DNA of 9,075 nt, taken from contig JAKAVX010000072.1 in assembly GCA_021827465.1 (NCBI GenBank), positions 1 through 9,075 on the forward strand. The letters run 5' to 3'. The position numbers and the translations under genes are program-made. This document shows positions 1-6,251 of this stretch, one piece after another. The stretch's first letter is position 1. Every line of letters starts with the position of its first letter. Below the pieces are notes generated by a model. It was not told where the DNA came from. It was given only the letters and a program-made list of their open reading frames with translations, and searched no databases. The stretch comes from Deltaproteobacteria bacterium (GTDB taxonomy: Bacteria; Desulfobacterota_B; Binatia; Binatales; Binataceae).

Positions 1-645
1 ATCGACTATCAGGAAATCCTGCGTTCCCCAGAGCGTATCCTTGAGGAACTGGCGGAGCGCGCCCATCACCATCGGGCCGCGCCAGATAACTGGCGCCCGG
101 TCGTCAAGGAAGAACCCCATCGACATGATGCGGACGCCACATTTCTCTATCGGGTAGAGGTTCTGAGGACCGCCCGCTCTCGGCCGCTCGTCACCCGTGC
201 CAAACATCAGGGCCATCGACGGCCCGTAGATATCCGCGTCGAGAAGCCCGACCTTGAGCCCCATCTGCGCAAGCGCGACCGCAAGATTCGCCGCGACCGT
301 TGATTTTCCGACGCCGCCCTTGCCGCTTGCCACCGCGACGACATACCTGGTGCCCGCAAGGCGGACACGGCCGGTTTTCTCGCCAAGCTCGGCCTCGACA
401 CGTCTTACCTGGAGATCGAGCGCCTTGACGCCGAGATCGTCAGTAAGCGCCTGGCGCACGCTGGCGGCAAGACGCTGCATCACTTCATCGCGCTCACTTG
501 CCTGGCGCAGCACCACGATAAAGCCGCCATTGTTCGGCTTGACCTCTTCGACGATGCCAAGGGCGAGGATATCGGCCGAAAAACCCGGGTACTTTACCTG
601 CCCGAGCGCTTCAAAGACTGCTTCGACGGGAATCTGTCTGGCCAC
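1..645 (-). CDS. Mrp/ApbC (NBP35-type) Fe-S carrier P-loop ATPase, 3' end outside window
   Basis: The gene encodes the first 215 residues of an Mrp/ApbC-family ATPase. This cytosolic family binds an Fe-S cluster and delivers it to apoproteins. Residues 1-85 match the DUF59/MIP18 domain (ADILALGIVEEV near 24-35). The P-loop NTPase domain follows, with a deviant Walker A, SGKGGVGKST (107-116, signature Lys109 and Lys114), the switch motif DADIYGPS (136-143) and the family signature VIWRGPMVMGALRQ (186-199). The window ends inside the Walker B-like strand (FLIVD), so the C-terminal CxxC that would hold the cluster cannot be checked. The chosen start is GTG at 645, where the DUF59 domain begins. 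No good Shine-Dalgarno is visible, and the frame stays open upstream to the stop of the preceding gene at 736, so the start could be slightly longer. The family call is firm; the start is less so. Confidence 0.93.
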   Translation of the reverse strand, partial: MARQIPVEAVFEALGQVKYPGFSADILALGIVEEVKPNNGGFIVVLRQASERDEVMQRLAASVRQALTDDLGVKALDLQVRRVEAELGEKTGRVRLAGTRYVVAVASGKGGVGKSTVAANLAVALAQMGLKVGLLDADIYGPSMALMFGTGDERPRAGGPQNLYPIEKCGVRIMSMGFFLDDRAPVIWRGPMVMGALRQFLKDTLWGTQDFLIVD

Positions 646-735
646 TTGACGGATTATCGCAGAGCGATTGGCCGCCGAAAAGCAGGCTGCCCGCCGATTC
701 GCAGGGCGGCAAGCGGAACGCAATCTGCGGCCCGC

Positions 736-1155
736 TCAGGGTGACTCCTTGCCGTAGTCCCACGAGATCACGCGCTCGGGCTTGAAGCGCACGACCACGA
801 CTTTCTCACCTTTGAGAGATTTGGCGTAGGCGGTGCCGTCGCGCTTGCCAAGGTACGCCACCGCCATCCGAAGCAGCCGCGCGTCATCAGTTTTGATCTC
901 CATCCGGACGCGTCCCTTGAGGATTACCGCCTTGTACGGAGGCTTCTTCGTATCGACGCACAGGGTGACGCGCGGATCGCGCACGAGGCACTTATACTTG
1001 AACGCCTCGGGCCCGGTATGGAATACGACTTCGCCGCGCCGGTACTCGTACTAGGTGGGAACCGCATGCGGCGCGCCGTCGGGCGCAGTAACGGCTACGA
1101 CCGCGATATTGGGCTCCGAGAGCAGGCTTTCGATCCCGCGCTTGTTCATCGACAT
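736..1155 (-). pseudogene. PPOX-type split-barrel (F420/FMN-dependent) enzyme interrupted by in-frame TAG
   Basis: Reading from ATG 1155 gives a 139-codon frame that ends at TGA 736-738 and contains one internal TAG at 1051-1053. Ignoring that stop, the protein looks like a pyridoxamine-5'-phosphate-oxidase-like split barrel of the F420/FMN-dependent oxidoreductase type. It has the N-terminal IESLLSEPNIAVVAV, then APDGAPHAVPT, the stop, then YEYRRGEV, the LVRDPRVTLCVD strand and PPYKAVILKGRVRME. The stop sits where the family usually has Trp in the PxWY segment, so a single TGG-to-TAG change explains it. The start is well supported: GGGAGG lies about ten bases before ATG. The frame is otherwise intact at the usual length of about 140 residues, so the mutation is recent, or it is a sequencing error, or the codon is read through. 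Restart at GTG 984 would give only the C-terminal 82 residues. The gene is probably co-transcribed with the crotonases. Confidence 0.85.
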
Positions 1156-1217
1156 GATTTTCAGCCCTCCCTGGGGCGGATGCCGTAAGCGGCGCGCGAG
1201 GCCGCAGGGTTCGCCGA

Positions 1218-2018
1218 TTAGCGGCCTTTGAAGACCGGTTTACGCTTCTCCATAAAGGCGCGTACGCCTTCGCGAACGTCCTCTGAGGGATTACTGATCA
1301 TCACGGAAAGCGCGGCGTCCTCGAGCGCGTTGTCGAGCGTCATGTTGAGTTGTTTGTACATCATCCGCTTAGCGAGCCGGATCGCGAGTGGAGGTCCTTC
1401 GGCGAGGCGACGCGCCAAATCGTTGATTCTTGACTCAAGTTGACCGTGTTGGACAACTTCCGTCACGAGGCCCAGTTCCATCGCCTGATTGGCGTCATAG
1501 ACCTCCGACAGGAGCGTCATCTTGAGCGCCCTGTCGAGCCCCATCACGCGCGGGAACAGGAATGCCCCGCCTTCGTCGCATAGTAGCCCGAACTTGAGCG
1601 CAGTGTCGCCAAGGCGTGCCTTGTCTGACGCGATCCGGAAGTCGCAGCAAAGCGCGAGGGTCAGCCCGCCCGCGACGGCCGGTCCGTTGATGGCCGCGAT
1701 AACGGGCTTGTCGAGCCGATGCATCGACAACACCAGCTGATGGAAGTTTTCGCGCATCTCCAGCAGATGGCCCATCGGATGGCCGTGATAACGCGAGCGC
1801 GTCTCCGCCGAGCCGCTGACGTCGCCGCCGGAGCAAAATCCGCGTCCCGCGCCGGTGACAACCAGCACACGAAGCGCTTCGTCCTGACGAAACACGTCCA
1901 CCGCGGCGATCAGCTCCTGAACCATCCGCTCGGTGTATCCGTTGAGCGTCTGCGGACGGTTGAGCGTGATTCGCGCGACAGCCCCATCGGCCGTCCACAA
2001 GATATCGCGATATTCCAT
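1218..2018 (-). CDS. Enoyl-CoA hydratase/isomerase (crotonase) family protein, copy 1
   Basis: This is a 266-residue crotonase-fold protein of normal family length, expected in the cytosol and acting on an acyl-CoA thioester. The CoA-binding and oxyanion-hole segments are present: GAGRGFCSGGD (56-66) and INGPAVAGGL (110-119). The C-terminal EKRKPVFKGR is also typical. Aligned by eye with rat mitochondrial hydratase, neither catalytic glutamate is kept: the Glu144 position is Thr120 and the Glu164 position is Ala140. An acidic CDEGG motif (147-151) lies where isomerase-type members carry an Asp or Glu. It may therefore be an isomerase or a specialised crotonase rather than a simple hydratase. 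ATG 2018 follows a near-perfect AAGGAGG with nine bases of spacing. The gene lies 33 bases after the second crotonase, so the pair is probably co-transcribed. The substrate cannot be assigned. Confidence 0.93.
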   Translation of the reverse strand: MEYRDILWTADGAVARITLNRPQTLNGYTERMVQELIAAVDVFRQDEALRVLVVTGAGRGFCSGGDVSGSAETRSRYHGHPMGHLLEMRENFHQLVLSMHRLDKPVIAAINGPAVAGGLTLALCCDFRIASDKARLGDTALKFGLLCDEGGAFLFPRVMGLDRALKMTLLSEVYDANQAMELGLVTEVVQHGQLESRINDLARRLAEGPPLAIRLAKRMMYKQLNMTLDNALEDAALSVMISNPSEDVREGVRAFMEKRKPVFKGR

Positions 2019-2051
2019 TGCCCGGTCCCTCCTTATGGGAGTTGGTCCGCG

Positions 2052-2855
2052 TCAGCGACCCTGGAACTTCGGCTCGCGCTTTTCGAGGAACGCTTTCACG
2101 GCCTCGCGATGGTCCTCGGTGCGGCCGGTCATGGTCTGGCCCACCGCTTCGCGGTCGCAGAGTTCGCGGAATTCGTGAGTGACGGCCGCGTTCAGATTGG
2201 CCTTCATATAGGCGTAGGCGAGGGTCGGGCCGTTGGCGATTCGCCGCGCAAGCGCGTGCACCTCGTCCTTGAAAGACGCCGCCGGCACGACACGGTTGAC
2301 GAGTCCAATTCGAAGCGCTTCGGCAGCGTCGATCACGTCGGCGAGGAAATAAAGCTCGCGAGCCTTGGCGCTGCCGACCAGTCGGGTCAGCGACCAGGTG
2401 CCGCCGAAGTCGCCGGAAAAGCCGACCCTGGCGAAAGCCGTCCCGAGACGGGCGTTGTCAGCCGCTATTCTGATGTCGCACGCCATCGCAAGGCTCAGCC
2501 CGGCGCCGGTAGCAGGACCGTTGACCGCGGCGATCGTCACCTTGGGCATCTCGTGCAGCATCACGCTCGATTCTTCGGATCGGCGAAGGCCGGCCACCCG
2601 GTCCTCGACGGTGGGCGCGGGACCGGTGCTTTCATTGCGCGCGCGCATCGCGGTGATATCGCCGCCCGAGCAGAATCCGCGTCCCGCCCCGGTCAGCACG
2701 ACGCATCCTATCTGCGGGTCACTCGACGCCGAGGACAGCGCCGCCAGCAACCCGGCCATCATGTCCGGCGAAAGGGCGTTCAGCTTGTCGGGCCGGTTCA
2801 TGGTGAGATAGAGCACACGGTCGCGCGATTCGACCAGGAGATCCTCTTTCGCCAT
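2052..2855 (-). CDS. Enoyl-CoA hydratase/isomerase (crotonase) family protein, copy 2 (PaaG-like)
   Basis: This is a 267-residue crotonase paralogue. The start is ATG 2855, preceded by GGGAG with nine bases of spacing. A longer in-frame ATG at 2927 would add a low-complexity leader running into the upstream gene and is rejected. Oxyanion-hole segments are GAGRGFCSGGD (56-66) and VNGPATGAGL (111-120), and the tail EKREPKFQGR is typical. The positions of hydratase Glu144 and Glu164 are Ser121 and Phe141, so the canonical hydratase pair is missing. A GDFGG motif with Asp149 matches the PDxGG motif of PaaG-type 1,2-epoxyphenylacetyl-CoA or enoyl-CoA isomerases, where the Asp is catalytic. That makes an isomerase role plausible. 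The gene starts 34 bases after the dehydrogenase stop and precedes the other crotonase, consistent with one operon for acyl-CoA catabolism. Confidence 0.93.
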   Translation of the reverse strand: MAKEDLLVESRDRVLYLTMNRPDKLNALSPDMMAGLLAALSSASSDPQIGCVVLTGAGRGFCSGGDITAMRARNESTGPAPTVEDRVAGLRRSEESSVMLHEMPKVTIAAVNGPATGAGLSLAMACDIRIAADNARLGTAFARVGFSGDFGGTWSLTRLVGSAKARELYFLADVIDAAEALRIGLVNRVVPAASFKDEVHALARRIANGPTLAYAYMKANLNAAVTHEFRELCDREAVGQTMTGRTEDHREAVKAFLEKREPKFQGR

Positions 2856-2889
2856 TTTCGCTGACTCCCTTGTGCGATCCGCCCTTGTA

Positions 2890-3756
2890 TTACTGCGGCT
2901 TGGCGAAACTGTCGAGCGCGGCCGCAACCGCCTGCGTCCCGTCGAGATCGTGACCGAGCGCCGCCGCCGCGTTGAACATCGAGTTCATCAGCGCAAGCCC
3001 GGGCAGCGAAATCCCGTTCTCGCGCGCGGCACCGGACACAAGGCGGAGATCCTTGCGGATGAGCTTGATGAAGAAGCCGGGACGATAGTCGCCCGCGATG
3101 ATCTTCGGGCCGAGGTTGCTGAGTTGCCATGAGCCCGCCGCGCCCGCGCCGATCGCCTCCAGAACCCGCGCCGGGTCGAGTCCGCCCGCGAGTGCGAAGG
3201 CCAGGGCCTCGGCCGCGGCTTCGAGCGTGAGCGAGACCGCGACCTGGTTGGCGAGCTTGGTCATCTGGCCCGCGCCCGACGCGCCCATGTAAGTGATCCT
3301 TTTGCCGAGCACTTCAAGGAGCGGGCGCCCTTTTTCAAAAGCAGGCTCGGCGCCGCCAACCATGATCGCAAGCGTGCCCTCGATCGCTCCGCTCTCGCCG
3401 CCCGAGACGGGCGCGTCCAGATATTCGACGCCGATCGCCGAAAGCCGCGCGGAGATCGCACGCTCGGCGTGCGGCGAGACGGTGCTCATGTCGATAACGA
3501 TCTGCCCCGCCTTGAGCACGGGCTCGATTCGGGCAATCGTCGCCTCGACGTCGGGCGTGTCGGGCACCATGATGAAGACAATCTCTGCGCCCGCGACCGC
3601 CTGGGCCGCCTCGGAGGCGACGACCGCTCCGTCGGCCGCGAGGACGCGCGCCCGTTCAGGCGTCCGACTGTAAACGCGAACCCTCTTTCCGGCCTTGAGC
3701 AGCCGGCGCGCCATCGGCGCGCCCATTATTCCGGTTCCGATCCATGCTATTTCCAT
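2890..3756 (-). CDS. 3-hydroxyisobutyrate dehydrogenase-family NAD(P)-dependent oxidoreductase
   Basis: This is a 288-residue beta-hydroxyacid dehydrogenase (HIBADH / tartronate semialdehyde reductase / succinic-semialdehyde-reductase family). These cytosolic enzymes interconvert a beta-hydroxyacid or semialdehyde with NAD(P). The Rossmann start is IGTGIMGAPMA (6-16). The substrate motif DAPVSGG is at 114-120, the catalytic Lys is Lys167 in GAGQMTKLANQ, and the conserved KDL is at 235-237. SRT at 30-32 resembles the RT pair that favours NADP in glyoxylate/succinic semialdehyde reductases; that preference is inference. The start is ATG 3756, because the Rossmann glycines must lie near the N terminus; the in-frame extension to 3852 has no domain. 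The Shine-Dalgarno is weak (GAGG about 13 bases upstream). It is 46 bases from the membrane-protein gene and 34 from the crotonase, suggesting one operon. Substrate unknown; valine-type or C3-C4 semialdehyde metabolism would fit its neighbours. Confidence 0.93.
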   Translation of the reverse strand: MEIAWIGTGIMGAPMARRLLKAGKRVRVYSRTPERARVLAADGAVVASEAAQAVAGAEIVFIMVPDTPDVEATIARIEPVLKAGQIVIDMSTVSPHAERAISARLSAIGVEYLDAPVSGGESGAIEGTLAIMVGGAEPAFEKGRPLLEVLGKRITYMGASGAGQMTKLANQVAVSLTLEAAAEALAFALAGGLDPARVLEAIGAGAAGSWQLSNLGPKIIAGDYRPGFFIKLIRKDLRLVSGAARENGISLPGLALMNSMFNAAAALGHDLDGTQAVAAALDSFAKPQ

Positions 3757-3802
3757 CGCGATACTACGGCCTCGACCTTCGATTGGGGACGCGGGGCGCG
3801 AT

Positions 3803-4303
3803 TCAGCCGGTTCCGGGTTCGGAACGGACCTGAACGGTTCTTGCGGGCACATGCCATGAGAACTCCCGACCGGGCGGGATCGCGCTTATCAACGCGAGCG
3901 GTATCCACAGGGTAAAGAGCAGTCCGAGCAGCGGCGAGTGCCAGAGCCAGAACAGGCCATACAACAGGAAGACGCCGGCCAGCCCAAGATGCGCGCGCAG
4001 TTGAGTATCCGTCACTCCGGGCGGCGCTGCGGCGAAGATTTTCGAGACTATCATCCCCTGGCCCAGACAATGCCACGTTCCGTAGAAGCGGCATCGCCGA
4101 CACACGCTGAGGCTGGATTCGAGCCAGAGCGCGCCGAGTATCACAAGGCCAAGGAGAAGATCGCCGGCTCCGTGCGTGGCGGCTTTTTCCAGCGCCAGAA
4201 TCGTGAACAACGCGAAACCGCCGACTCCGATTACGCGGAACGCGGCCGGCTTCTGCAGAAAATAGACAAGCGGCTCGAATGGCCCCGGATTGAATCTCTG
4301 CAT
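3803..4303 (-). CDS. Small membrane protein with Cys-x2-Cys-x7-Cys motif, function unknown
   Basis: This 166-residue protein is not recognised with certainty. It has hydrophobic segments at about 24-38 and 49-62 and a long hydrophobic stretch at 106-142 that could span the membrane twice. Between the second and third segments is a conserved-looking soluble loop, CRRCRFYGTWHCLGQG (68-83). It contains Cys68, Cys71, His78 and Cys79, a possible metal or Fe-S site. The C terminus is short and polar. ATG 4303 has no clear Shine-Dalgarno. The gene is the first of the minus-strand cluster, 46 bases before the dehydrogenase, so it is probably co-transcribed with it. The coding capacity looks real because of the patterned hydrophobicity and the motif. 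Its tie to acyl-CoA metabolism is only by position. The DNA just upstream of its start is foreign-looking (an antirestriction gene fragment), so its original promoter may have been lost. Confidence 0.75.
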   Translation of the reverse strand: MQRFNPGPFEPLVYFLQKPAAFRVIGVGGFALFTILALEKAATHGAGDLLLGLVILGALWLESSLSVCRRCRFYGTWHCLGQGMIVSKIFAAAPPGVTDTQLRAHLGLAGVFLLYGLFWLWHSPLLGLLFTLWIPLALISAIPPGREFSWHVPARTVQVRSEPGTG

Positions 4304-4327
4304 AGGTCGGTACGAGTGTCAGAGCCT

Positions 4328-4355
4328 AATGTAGTCGGCGTGGCAGTGAGCGCAA
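4328..4355 (-). promoter_or_regulatory. Weak sigma70-like promoter candidate for the minus-strand cluster
   Basis: On the minus strand TTGCGC (4355-4350) is followed after 16 bases by TACATT (4333-4328), about 25 bases before ATG 4303. Both hexamers are poor matches and the elements lie inside the ArdC-like fragment, so this is a tentative candidate only. Confidence 0.2.
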
Positions 4356-4500
4356 GCTTCGGGTTGAGGCCTCCAACGCGGCTGCTTACGTGGGCGGTTG
4401 GCTCAAGAAATTGCATGACGATCCCAAGCTTGTGATTCACCCTGCCGCAGAGGCGCAAAAGGCGGCGGACTACGTCCTGAATCGAACCCCTTCCGAGTAA
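4330..4500 (+). pseudogene. C-terminal remnant of an ArdC-like antirestriction / zincin-like metallopeptidase protein
   Basis: The frame ending at TAA 4498-4500 encodes about 50 residues that match the extreme C terminus of ArdC-type antirestriction proteins (DUF1738 ssDNA-binding plus zincin-like metallopeptidase). The match runs through AAYVGGWLKKLHDDPKLV and then AAEAQKAADYVL, the pattern seen at the end of that family. The frame is closed by TAA at 4327-4329. Similarity seems to begin only around 4350, so the ssDNA-binding domain and the HExxH protease core are absent; upstream DNA belongs to the opposite-strand membrane gene. Complete ArdC-like proteins are about 300 residues and are carried by plasmids and conjugative elements, where they protect incoming DNA from restriction. 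This is therefore a 3' stub left by a mobile element, not a functional gene. No start codon or ribosome-binding site is apparent. Confidence 0.72.
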
Positions 4501-4582
4501 ATTCGCGGCGACTGAACTCCCGCTCGGTAGCGGCTTTCGGCTGCCAGCCCAAGCAATATCGCGGGCCAACGGTTCAGAGGTG

Positions 4583-4588
4583 TATACT
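4583..4588 (+). promoter_or_regulatory. Possible -10 element (TATACT) upstream of the antitoxin gene
   Basis: TATACT lies about 107 bases before the antitoxin ATG and differs from TATAAT at one position. No convincing -35 hexamer sits 16-18 bases upstream. It would give a leader of roughly 100 bases that includes the repeated AGCGCT sites. Weak evidence. Confidence 0.25.
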
Positions 4589-4642
4589 CCCCAGGCGCAG
4601 TTGCGCGAGCTGTGCGCCAGCGAAAGCGCGGCTCGCAACGAT

Positions 4643-4692
4643 AAGCGCTCTGCCAGGGGCGCTCCAGCGTCAAGCGCTTAGTGGAGAGATCT
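4643..4692. promoter_or_regulatory. Cluster of palindromic sites, possible autoregulatory operator of the toxin-antitoxin unit
   Basis: Three related sites, AAGCGCT (4643-4649), GGCGCT (4659-4664) and AAGCGCTT (4672-4679), recur every 14-15 bases just before the antitoxin gene. A perfect 8-base palindrome GAGATCTC (4685-4692) falls between the Shine-Dalgarno GGAG and the ATG at 4695. Toxin-antitoxin operons are usually repressed by their own antitoxin at such repeats. That role is inferred from position; chance occurrence in GC-rich DNA is possible. Confidence 0.3.
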
Positions 4693-4694
4693 CG

Positions 4695-5144
4695 ATGGCT
4701 CGAAGAAGCTCCGCATTGAAGAAGCAGAACGACCACAAAAGAGATGTGGAGTTGCGGGGCGAGGTGCGCGCCGCAGACCTGGACGGCCGCCAGTTCTCGC
4801 TTCGCCTGGATGACGGCACAAAAGTGGTCGCCAGGTTCACGGGCGAGCAGGAACGGACGGTCACGGAAGCTCTTCGCGAACATACGAGCCGTCGCCTGCG
4901 GCTCAGGGGACGCGCCGAGGTCGCGCGCACGGGAAGGATAAAACGCATCGCTTCCGTCGAGTCGCTCGCGGTGGAACCAGCCGAGGTCACCAAACCCGTT
5001 TCATCCGCCAAGCCAATCTGGGAGGTCGCTGTTGAAATCGGCGCGAGGGTGCCCGACGAGGAATGGGCAAAGGTTCCCAGAGACGCGGCAAGAAACCTTC
5101 ATCATCATCATCTCTACGGAGCGCCCAAAGAGAAGGGAGGATGA
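4695..5144 (+). CDS. Antitoxin-like protein of a PIN-domain toxin-antitoxin module
   Basis: This is a 149-residue, charged, cytosolic protein. Residues 17-92 look like a small beta-rich domain (DVELRGEVRAADLDGRQF, then GTKVVARFTGEQ and RLRLRGRAEV). The C-terminal PIWEVAVEIGARVPDEEWAKVP (107-128) followed by ARNLHHHHLYG (132-142) is a pattern seen in antitoxin-like genes directly upstream of PIN toxins; it would be the toxin-binding tail. ATG 4695 has GGAG eight bases upstream. The stop TGA overlaps the toxin ATG in ATGA, the classic translational coupling of such pairs. The (CAT)4 run giving four histidines looks like natural codon repetition. The gene itself is intact, although its partner is truncated. 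The family assignment is recognised from pattern and context, not from a search. Confidence 0.78.
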   Translation: MARRSSALKKQNDHKRDVELRGEVRAADLDGRQFSLRLDDGTKVVARFTGEQERTVTEALREHTSRRLRLRGRAEVARTGRIKRIASVESLAVEPAEVTKPVSSAKPIWEVAVEIGARVPDEEWAKVPRDAARNLHHHHLYGAPKEKGG

Positions 5145-5263
5145 AGACGGTCTTCGTCGATGCGGCGTACTGGGTTGCTCTGCTCAACCCTCATGACGAC
5201 CTGCACGACCGCGCGATGGCGATTGGCCGCTTGGTCGCCGAAAGCGTCGGCCGCCGCTCATAA
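5141..5263 (+). pseudogene. Truncated PIN-domain (VapC-like) toxin, N-terminal 40 codons only
   Basis: The frame from ATG 5141 reads MKTVFVDAAYWVALLNPHDD, the first strand and helix of a PIN-domain RNase. It includes Asp7, the first of the metal-binding acidic residues, and the typical AL(L/N)xxD segment. It continues for about 35 residues in register and then ends at TAA 5261-5263. Functional PIN toxins are about 130-145 residues and need three or four acidic residues, so this product lacks most of the active site. The remaining part is not found downstream in any frame; the sequence changes abruptly around 5245-5265 into the leader of the next gene. GGGAGG abuts the ATG, and the start overlaps the antitoxin stop, so translation would be coupled. 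The toxin was probably inactivated by insertion or deletion. Confidence 0.75.
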
Positions 5264-5303
5264 TAAACGTCTAGCGCGAAGAACACGACCGCGGTTACCG
5301 GAA

Positions 5304-6251
5304 ATGCACATACCTGACCGCAAATATGGCGATATCGCGAACGACCTCGACGAGTTCGTTTCTTACCTTACCCGCTTGAGGGTGGAACCTCTGGATAGAA
5401 TGCGGCACGCTCTGGCAAACATCAGGGAAATCGAAAAGGCCTGCTCGCAAGGACGTGCCGCTGCACTGGAGCTGGAAAGAGACTCGCGGCTGCCGGAACT
5501 GATCTGGTCTCTCGTTGAGGGCGCTGAGCTCTCAGAGATTTTTCGCGGGATGCAAGGCTACGATGAAGCGGTCGTCAAGAGGCTCATGCGAAGGGCCGCC
5601 AACGGACCGGTCGATCCGAGGATGGAGACGCAGAACAGCAACGAGGCCAGAAACACCCTCTTCGAACTGCGCCTCGGGGCGGCCTTACACGCGGCAGGCG
5701 CTTCGATCACGTTGGGTGGGCTCGCGGATCTCGTTGTCGATCATGCGGGATTTCGCCTCTACGTCGAGTGTAAGCGACCGCTCGGCGAACACAACATAGC
5801 CCGAAGAGCAGACGAAGCCTGCTCGCAGTTGCGCGCGCGGTTCGACGCCGATTCACATCCTAACGCAGTCGGCATGGTCGCGATTTCGACCTCGAGAGCT
5901 CTCAACGGTGGCGGCAACAAGATGCTCTTCGTTAAGCGCGAGAGTGACATCGAGCCGTCGCTGACGAGGGATCTCCGGCGCATCTACGATTCCCATTGTA
6001 GCGCTGTCCGCTCGCAAGTCGACCTTAGGATCATCGGCGTGATCTGTCATGTGTTCACGCCGGTCCTTGTTCAAACTACTAGACGCCTAATCGCGGCTTC
6101 CCAGTTCGATGTCTTCCTTGGCGATCATCTCGGAAATGCGCTTCCCGTCACAGGAGACAAGCTCAAGGCGCTCCTAGACCGCCTTAAGGGGGGCCACAGC
6201 ACGTGGCAGGGACGACATAACGCCGGCTCCGCACATCAATCATTTCCCTAA
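5304..6251 (+). CDS. PD-(D/E)XK nuclease-like protein, orphan, unknown specificity
   Basis: The 315-residue protein starts at ATG 5304. The open frame extends back to 5160, but that part only re-reads the toxin gene out of frame. The N-terminal ~100 residues look mostly helical (ANDLDEFVSYLTRLRVEPLD and a long charged helix). The central part carries the core of the PD-(D/E)XK fold. It has a helix with Glu114 and Glu121 (SNEARNTLFELRLGAAL), a strand with Asp142 (LADLVVD), then the catalytic ECK at 155-157 (YVECKRP), followed by a helix and a strand (GMVAIST). The C-terminal third is alpha/beta with no recognised domain. These residues suggest a metal-dependent DNA or RNA endonuclease, as in restriction and repair enzymes; no methyltransferase accompanies it. 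The ribosome-binding site is weak. The stop overlaps a hairpin-forming segment. It lies in the accessory island between a broken toxin and a convergent DUF4209 gene. Fold inferred from motif order only. Confidence 0.75.
   Translation: MHIPDRKYGDIANDLDEFVSYLTRLRVEPLDRMRHALANIREIEKACSQGRAAALELERDSRLPELIWSLVEGAELSEIFRGMQGYDEAVVKRLMRRAANGPVDPRMETQNSNEARNTLFELRLGAALHAAGASITLGGLADLVVDHAGFRLYVECKRPLGEHNIARRADEACSQLRARFDADSHPNAVGMVAISTSRALNGGGNKMLFVKRESDIEPSLTRDLRRIYDSHCSAVRSQVDLRIIGVICHVFTPVLVQTTRRLIAASQFDVFLGDHLGNALPVTGDKLKALLDRLKGGHSTWQGRHNAGSAHQSFP

Noticed and set aside
254..649. Plus-strand open frame of 131 codons
   Set aside because: It overlaps the Mrp-like ATPase on the other strand, whose P-loop and signature motifs are unmistakable; the plus frame is low-complexity Ser/Thr/Arg-rich.
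660..720. Possible terminator hairpin between the PPOX-type gene and the Mrp gene
   Set aside because: The best minus-strand stem has only five contiguous pairs with a nine-base loop, and the T run is just four long.
1051..1053. TAG as a genuinely recoded amber (pyrrolysine-type) codon
   Set aside because: The position matches a usual Trp codon differing by one base, and nothing in the window suggests amber recoding.
1719..2864. Long plus-strand open frame of 381 codons opposite the two crotonase genes
   Set aside because: It is antisense to two clearly recognisable proteins, has no family resemblance and is explained by GC-rich codon bias leaving the opposite strand open.
5099..5111. (CAT)4 run encoding four histidines, resembling a tag
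   Set aside because: It lies inside the native C-terminal motif of the antitoxin with normal flanking sequence, so it is natural codon repetition and not vector sequence.
5160..5303. N-terminal extension of the nuclease frame upstream of ATG 5304
   Set aside because: It is the toxin coding sequence read in another frame, and the resulting peptide is low-complexity.
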